Source: Asterias amurensis | Taxonomy: Eukaryota > Echinodermata > Asteroidea > Forcipulatida > Asteriidae | Direction: 5' to 3' | Length of the DNA stretch: 64,000 bases | Assembly (NCBI RefSeq): GCF_032118995.1 | Contig: NC_092663.1 | Location: forward strand, 8,680,001 to 8,744,000 | Shown: positions 11,701 to 20,700 of the stretch, piece by piece | Numbering within the stretch: position 1 is the first letter of the stretch | Layout: every line of letters starts with the position of its first letter | Position numbers and translations under genes: made by a program | The notes under the pieces: model-generated | What the model saw: the letters and a program-made list of their open reading frames with translations, nothing else | Told to the model about the DNA's origin: nothing | The model's database searches: none

Positions 11701-14700
11701 TCTGCCTATACTCCAACATGGCTGCTGAAACTAACAGCCACAGGCAAAGTCACTCAGCTTTGCTTCAGTTGTGGCTATACAAGTAGATTACTGTATCTAC
11801 CTACATGTATATTCAAACATGGATGCTGAAGCCAACAGCCACAGGCAAAGTCATTTCATGTACATGTACAACCAATGTATAAAGTATCCCTTTAGTTCTT
11901 CAGGTTCATTTTTTTTTTTTTTTCACTGAAAAGCTGGAACAGACATCTGACGTAAATAAAACCTTTCTGTTATTGTAGATTTGTTTTCTAAATAACATCT
12001 ATTAATAACATCTGGACCATTGTCATAGATCTGCCCGCCAGATAATATTGCTTTCTTGAAAAGAGTATTATATTTGTTTACAATATTGTTGTTGTTGTTG
12101 TTGACAGGTACGAGGCAACGTCTGGTGCGGAGGACATCTTATCTTCGAGCCACCCTGAGTGATGATGAGGAAGAGGGAGCCAAGGATGCGTCATCCGTGG
12201 CCGACACCACCAGCATCTCATCTATGTCAGCCCATGGTGGGGAGGGAACCAGTCCTGTTGTTCTGTAAGTCTGATACATTTGTACGTTGTAGCTCTACAA
12301 CCATAATTGGCTTCTCTTCACCTAGGTCTATGAATTATTGTATCAGTGCAATATAGTGTATATGTGGTGCATAACCGTAATTAGCTTCTCTTCAACCAGG
12401 TGTATGAATTATTGTATCAGTGCAATATAGTGTATATCTGGTGCATAACCGTAATTGGCTTCTCTTCAACCAGGTGTATGAATTATTGTATCAGTGCAAT
12501 ATAGTGTATATCTGGTGCATAACCGTAATTGGCTTCTCTTCAACCAGATGTATGAATTATTGTATCAGTGCAATATAGTGTATAACTGGTGCATAACCGT
12601 AATTGGCTTCTCTTCAACCAGGTGTATGAATTATTCTATCAGTGCAATATAGTGTATATCTGGTGCATAACCGTAATTGGCTTCTCTTCAACCAGATGTA
12701 TGAATTATTGTATCAGTGCAATATAGTGTATAACTGGTGCATAACCGTAATTGGCTTCTCTTCAACCAGATGTATGAATTATTGTATCAGTGCAATATAG
12801 TGTATAACTGGTGCATAACCGTAATTGGCTTCTCTTCAACCAGATGTATGAATTGTTGTATCAGTGCAATATAGTGTATAACTGGTGCATAACAGTAATT
12901 GGCTTCTCTTCAACCAGATGTATGAATTATTGTATCAGTGCAATATAGTGTATAACTGGTGCATAACCGTAATTGGCTTCTCTTCAACCAGATGTATGAA
13001 TTATTGTATCAGTGCAATATAGTGTATAACTGGTGCATAACGGTAATTGGCTTCTCTTCAACCAGGTGTATGAATTATTGTATCAGTGCAATATAGTGTA
13101 TAACTGGTGCATAACCGTAATTGGCTTCTCTTCAACCAGATGTATGAATTATTGTATCAGTGCAATATAGTGTATAACTGGTGCATAACCGTAATTGGCT
13201 TCTCTTCAACCAGGTGTATGAATTATTGTATCAGTGCAATATAGTGTATCTGGTGCATAACCGTAATTGGCTTCTCTTCAGCCAGATGTATGAGTTATTG
13301 TTTTCTTGCAACTGCAATACACCGTATATATCTGAGGAGAAAAACTGTAGGTGACATGTATCAGCTTTATGAAGTTTGTACAGGCATCGTGTTCATATTG
13401 CGCCACTGTAGATAACTTGTTTACAATTTTTTTTTAAATCAAAAGCAGACGTAAGAATGTAACACCAAGGCGTAACCCCAGCATTAATAAGCTGAAGAAC
13501 CTCTTTGGGGAAGGGACACCGGTCATCGTGGAGGCCATCCACAAGCCTACAGTTACCAGCAAGGGGTCATGTCAGCAGGGTACCGAGGACCAAGATGTCA
13601 CCAGGGAAGGGCCGGCAAATATCAAAGTGGAACTCAAAGAATGGAAGGTACAGATTTCTGTCTTTTTTGTTTTCGGGAGGGGGGGGGGGGGGTCGTTTGG
13701 GGTTTGTTTTTCATCATGTGATGATCGAGTGCAAACTAAGTAGGATGGGTGAGTAGGATTTGGAACTGTGCATCGAAGAATACAATCTAGTGAGGTTTCA
13801 AGGGTGAATACCACTAACTGTTCATAAAACTCTCTGTATGAGTTGTGGTGGTTTTGAGAAGAACCAATGGTTTAATAATATTCGGCTCTTATAGGGGCCG
13901 GTGGTGTTAACAACGCTGGAGTTGTAAACCACCGCTCCTTTTAATAACCACCACAAGTCAAAGAGAGAGATTAAATGTACATGGTGTCTCCTCAAACCTA
14001 ACTAGATTAAGTGAAAATAAACTAACCTCCTGTATACCCCGAGCACAAGGAGCAGCAAATTCACACACACATACATGTACATTGTCCTAAATTTTTGGAG
14101 TTAGAATGGTTCTTAAACATGCCCAAAAGATTTGACTCCGAAAATGATGAAAGTGGTAGACACGCTTTTTGTTTGATGGTTCGTTCTGTGTGTGTAAGGG
14201 GTCTATAGAAATCAGTAGACTCTCTTGCATAATGTGAAACACTACCGGTATAAGAAGGTCACGCACACGTTTTTACGCACAAAGAACGGTTATTGTCCAA
14301 TAATCTGCCTGTGTGTGAGATCATATGCAAGGGGTCTTGATGTAAGATGTCTCGAAATCTCCCATGAGCTGAAGTAACTTACTTTCCTTTCCTATCATTG
14401 AGTTTGTATGTATGGTCGATCAGTGCCACAGGTTGCTACTGTAGGACTTGACCAAGGTTGAGAACCTTCTAACAGTGGCCCAAATGTCATTGTAACTGAG
14501 CACAGCTGGTGGCTTCTCAAGATTACCTCTCAGTGAAGCACTTTGGGGTATTGCTTTACTCTACATACATGTAGTGTGCCTCAAATGCCACTGATGTGGT
14601 ATAGTGAAGTATGGGTTGATTGTCTGGAGAAACACATTCTCACAGTAGTGGGAGGGTTAAACATTATACTTGGTTCCTTTTAGCGTGCCAGTGACCGTTC

Positions 14701-17700
14701 CTGGAAGCCAGTCTGGATGGTGCTCAAGAACCAGACCCTGTACCTGATGAAGGAGAGGAGAGATGCCAACACGAACCCCTCCTCCGCCGAGGACCGACCA
14801 ATCAGCATCAAGGCCTCCATGGTGGACATTGCCTATGACTACACCAAAAAGAAGAACGTCTTCCGTCTGAGTACAACAACTGGGTCTGAGTATCTCATCC
14901 AGGTAAGTCTGGTTTTGGTTGATATAAAATAAAAGTGTGGACCAAGCATCGAACCTTGAGGAACCTGAAATTTGTCCCTTGAGAAATTTACTTTTTGGTT
15001 TGAGCACAGTATCATTGTTTAAAAGAAATAATTGGGACCAAGCATGAAACCTTGGAGAACCACGCATTTAGGCCTTGAACATATAAATGTAGTGCCTCTT
15101 GAGGAATAGTACTGATGTATGAAACAAATAATGGGACTAAATGTAGTGTATGGGGAACGTATAAGCCTAGTATTGTACCTAAATGAATTCAGTAATTGGG
15201 CCAAATAAAAAAGTCACATCAGAAACTTACTTCAATATTGTAAATGTAAAATAAAATTTACTCCTTAGGTTTAATGTTAAAGTTATGTGTGGACCAAGTA
15301 CAAGGCCTTGCAGTACCCCCAATTTAATAAACAGTTTGTTGATATTAAGCTTTTTTGTATTATTTATGTACAGGTCAGTGACACAAAGAATATGCTGTCG
15401 TGGATAACATCAATCCAGGCCAACTTAGCACCCGGTGGTGATGTAAGTATCCCTTGTAACTTCAGTAAGTTTTTGGAACCCATAAAGAAAACGTCTGGAC
15501 AATTTTCTAAACTACAAAACTAAAAACTCTAAAAGAAGTTCTTCCCACTCTTTCTCCGGGTAAGAATTACAACTTAAAGTTTGCTTGACCTCCAACAGGA
15601 CATCTTGAGCGCCAACTTCATCATGCACAAGACCCAGCAGCAACACACAAGCTCCACTTCGCAACCCGCCTCCAAAAATGTCCTCTCGCCCCCAAACAAC
15701 CGTAAGAAGACTAGCCGTAGTCCATCACCGGCCCTCCAGCAGCAGCCGCCGCCCAAGAAGCAGTCCTCGGGTCTGGCCGGGAAGATGAAACACAAGATGA
15801 AGAAGAAGGGGACGACGTGGGGTCAGCCGACGGCCGAGGAACTGAACAGTCTGACCTTTGGGGTGCCGCTAGACAGGTGTACGCCATCGGAATCCAACGA
15901 GGTAAGGGTTTAAATCTTATGGTCCTGGACGTACATTTAAAGGCACTGGACAACTTTGGTAATTGTCCAAAACCAGTTTTCTCACTAGGTGTATCCGGAT
16001 ATATGCATAAAATAACAAATCTGTGAAAAGTTGAACTCAAGTGGTCATTAAAGTTGCAAGAGAAGAAAAAAGAAAATACACCCTTGTTGCTCAAATTTGT
16101 CTCTTTCAGAGACCAAAATTCAGTTGAGAGGAAAATCCTGTTTAAAAACACTGGACACTATTGGTAACTGTCAAAGACCAGTCTTCTCACTTGATGTATT
16201 TCAGCATATGCATAAAATAACAAACCTGTGAAAATTTGAGCTCAATCGGTCGTCGAAGTTGGGAGGTAATAAGGAAAGAAAAAACACCCTTGTCACACGA
16301 AGTTGTGTGCTTCAAAATGCTTGATTTCGAGACCTCAGAGTCTAATTCTGAAGTCTTGAAATCAAATTTTGTGGAAAATTACTTCTTTCTCAAAAACTAG
16401 GTTACTTCAGAGGGAGCCGTTTCTCACAATGTTTTAACTATCACCAGCTCACCCTTACTCGTTACCAAGTAAGGTTTTATGCTAATAAATATTTTGAGTA
16501 ATTACCAGTAGTGTCCTCTGCCTTTAACATCAAAAGTATTCACTAAAAATTAACTACTGTTTCTTACAGTTTGTTCCAATGTTTGTTGACATCTGCTGCG
16601 GTATTGTTGAGGACATAGGCACGGACATCGTTGGCATATACCGGGTACCAGGGAACACGGCTGGTGTGACGTATCTACAGGACGAGCTCAAAGGAGGACC
16701 TGAAGAAGCAAATTTTGGTGATAGTGTGAGTTCCTCTCTCAAAGTTTAAAAGAGTTTTTTTTTATTCACAGTTTTTGGGGTGCTTTATTAAAAAGAAAAC
16801 AAGTTTTCAAAATTGCAGATTTTTTTATATAGAAAACGTGTGATTTTAATTATTTACATTTTGATAATAATAATATTAATAACAAGTTCTTATATAGTGC
16901 ATTTTACAAAACTGTTTCAGTGGCTCTACATTAGTGCCCAGCCGTCAATTTCACCAAACTCTTCCTAACTTAGCGTTAATCTTAGTACTTAGGACAGGTT
17001 CAGCTCTGTATCCAAATACATAGGACGCATTGAGCCCATCCTAAGTTAGGACGGGTTGCTCATCCTAACTTGAGTTAGGATTAATGCTAGCGTTTGTGAA
17101 ATTGGCTGCTGGTCACTAGGACAGTAACATTTCTTGAATCCCTCTTGACTCCCTAATAATGCAACCTAAGGCTGCCATGGCACTCCGAAGGCCTTTTCAA
17201 CCACAATATCAATCTCTATCCTTGCAAGAACCAATTTATACCTGTGGTTGGTTCATGCAGGTGACAGGACAGCTAGGCTGCAAAAATAGTACACAGGTAC
17301 TTCATGAATAATTCATCATCTTATGAATATTTATAGATGTGAGATGACAATGTTTTGGATGCGTATTAGCCTGCAGACTGCTCACAATTAATATCTCACC
17401 TGTCAATGAATATTTCAAGAGATTCTGAGATGTCACTGTATCGGATGCCAATCAATATGCAGACGCCCACTATAAGTTTCTCACCTCATGAATATTCTTA
17501 GAGATTAGGGGATTTTAATATGTTTTATTCGAGTCAACATGCTGACTCCATTTCTCAACCAATGAATATTCATAGAGGTTGTGAGATGTAACTGTTTCGG
17601 ATGCCAATCAATATGCAGACGCCCACATTAAGTTTTTCACCCCATGAATATTTATTGAGATTGTGTAATTTAATTATGTTTCATACAAGTCAATAAGCTG

Positions 17701-20700
17701 ACAGTCCAGGAATAATTTTCTCATTTAATGAATATTCATTGAGGTTGTGAGATGCCACTGTTTTAGATGCGAATCAATATGCAGACAGACCACAGTTGGT
17801 TTATCATCTTGTGAATATTTATAGAGATTTTGGTTAACTATTTTCATCAGTCAAAATGCAGACTGACCATGAATAATTTTGTCTTCTAATGAATATTTGT
17901 AGAGGTGGCGAGACGTCAACGTCGTCAGCAGTCTCCTCAAGATGTTTTTCCGTAAACTCCCCAACCCGATGGTCCCCAAAGATCAGTACACAGACTTCAT
18001 CGAGGCCAATCGTTGCAAGGACCCGGCTCAGCGTATGTGGGCCCTAAGACGCCAGATCCAGAATCTATCGGACCATCACTACGAGACGTTCAAGTTCCTG
18101 GCAAACCACTTGCGAACGTTGTCGCTGAACTCTGATGTGAATAAGATGGAGGTAGGAGAAATTATCCTAGAGCAGGTTTCATTTGTGACTTAAAGGCAGT
18201 GGACACTATTAGTATCTACTCAAAATAATTATCATAAAACCTTTCTTGTTTACGAGTAATGGGGGAGAGGTTGATAGTATAAAACTTTGTGAGAAACGGC
18301 TCCCTCTGAAGTGACGTAGTTTTCGAGAAGGAAGTAATTTTCCACGAATTTGATTTCGAGACCTCAAATTTAGAATTTGAGGTCTCAAAATCAAGCATCT
18401 GAAAGCACACAACTTCGTGTGACCATGGTGCGACAAGGGTGTTTTTCCTTTTATTAATATTTCGCAACTTGAGACCGCTTGAGCTCAAATTTTCACAGGT
18501 TTGTTATTTATGCATACGTTGAGATACACCAACTGTGAAGACTAGTCTTTGACAATTACCAATAGTGTCCAGTGTCTTTAAGTATATTGCTAAGCTTACA
18601 CCACCAACAACAACAAAACAGATAACATTCTTTAGCCTAAAGCAATTGTTACATCCATGAAATAGTTACGGTAACCCACTGCTAATATACAGGGCTCAAA
18701 CTGACCTCTTGTCAACGGGCATGCTTAGTGGTCTAGTGGTTAAATATTTGCTCTAGAAAACTTGGTCATGGGTTTTAATCTCATCGGAGTGATACACTTT
18801 TGGTTTTTGTCACAGGATTGGATTAGCAGTAGGTTAATACAGTTCTTGTCAGTCATAAATCAGTGAAGCATAACAAACCAAATCTGTTTCTTATAAAAAT
18901 GCAAAATTTACAAAATATTGCTGAACAATTTGAAGATACGATTTGTTGTCATTCAGACAATTCATTAATTTGTTTTTTGGAAAACGGGAATCTGGGAAAA
19001 TGGGAATCTCATTAACTGGACTCAACTGGTTTCCCTTGTCTACCAGCATTTAAAGCCATTGGACCCTTTCGGTAAACAGTATTGTCCAAGGCCCACACTT
19101 CGTGTACCACAACATCTGTATCAAATAACAAACCTGTGAAAATTTAGGCTCAATCGGTCATCGGAGTCGGGAGAAAATAACAGGAAAACCCACCCTTGTT
19201 TCCGCACGTTTCGCCGTGTCATTACATGTGTTTAAAATAAATCCGTAATTCTCGTTAACGAGAATTGATATGGTTAAACCGTTTTCTCAAAAAGTAAAGC
19301 ATTTCATGGAATAATATTTCAAGAGAAGTCTTTCACCATTACCTTCTATAAACCCTGTAAGTTATTTGTAAATCTGTGAACTTTTTTTTTTTTTTTCTGT
19401 ACCGAAAGGGTCCAATGGCTTTAAACATCACATTACATTTTGAATGGTAACCTGTTCTTTATGAAATTTGAAAGTTTGTTTCGGATCTTTTTTCAAAGCA
19501 TTTTTCCATTTTGTTTCCCGTAGGTCCGCAATCTTGCCATAGTCTTTGGACCTACCCTCGTCCGCTCTAGCGACAACAGCATGGTTACCATGGTGACGGA
19601 CATGTCTGACCAATGCTGCATCATCGAGAGTATCATCCAGCACTGTGATTGGTTCTTCAACGAGGCTGTGGAGAGCCAACAGGACGTACCGATCTCCGCC
19701 ATGCCAGAGACGGAGGTGATGTCATCGGATGCCAGTGAGCTTCTGTCCAAGGCTCGGAAGGATGACCAATCAGGTAGGTGTGGCCTAAAGAGAGTTAGGC
19801 CCATAGAGTTATATATATAAGAACTATATGGTGCACTGGCCTAAATACGCAACCCGGCATGCACGCAGGTGGCCATTTTCTAAGTTGACAAAACAGCATC
19901 GCTCAGCGTGTGTTGTGCGGCCATTTGGTAAGTTGACAAAACAGCATCACGTCAGCGTTCATAAAACACAAGTTCCAGTGTGTACTTCATATTCAACGCG
20001 CACAGAATGGCGCGTGTGTCTTCTTGAACCCGTCGCGTTTGTGCAAGCAGCATCACCAATGTCCCTCTAGTTCTTATATATAACTATATAGTTAGGCCTT
20101 GTCGGAATTGGCGGCTGCAGCTAGGGCTACAGCTAGATTTCCACGACAATATGCGTTGAGATATAGAATGTCCTTAGCAATAGCCTTAGCCGTAGCTGTA
20201 GACACCAATTCGTATACGGCAATATCTTACAAACCAACGCTAAATTTCAGTTCCATAAATATGTCCCAGTGTTAAGTTTCATAAATGTCTTTCAGTTCCA
20301 TTGAGTAATGAAGTCTACATTATAACATTAATAACAGTAAAAACTAAATGAGATCGAACTTCCAAAACATGCCTTAGTGAACCAGTTAAATATGTTAAAT
20401 GCAACAGTGTCCAGGGGTCGGTTTCACGAAGCTCTTCTTAACTTACGATACATCGTATGGTTTACGATGCATTGCGGCTCTGCGATGTATCGTAGCTCCG
20501 ACGTACTGCATAAACGATTTCACGAAACGCGTCGTACGGACGACGCATCGCAACGCATTGAAAATGCCCTTTATATAAAACGCAGTTTTAGAACGAGGAT
20601 GACCTTTTTGCACTACGGCTGTTATATGTCAAATACGCGTTGTAATAACGAAACAGCCGTTTAACAAGAGACGAAGAGAGGAGAAAGAAATGGCGCAGAC

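Noticed and set aside
12283..13300. CRISPR-like array
   Set aside because: Regular repeats, but contiguous with no unique spacers, in an animal intron.
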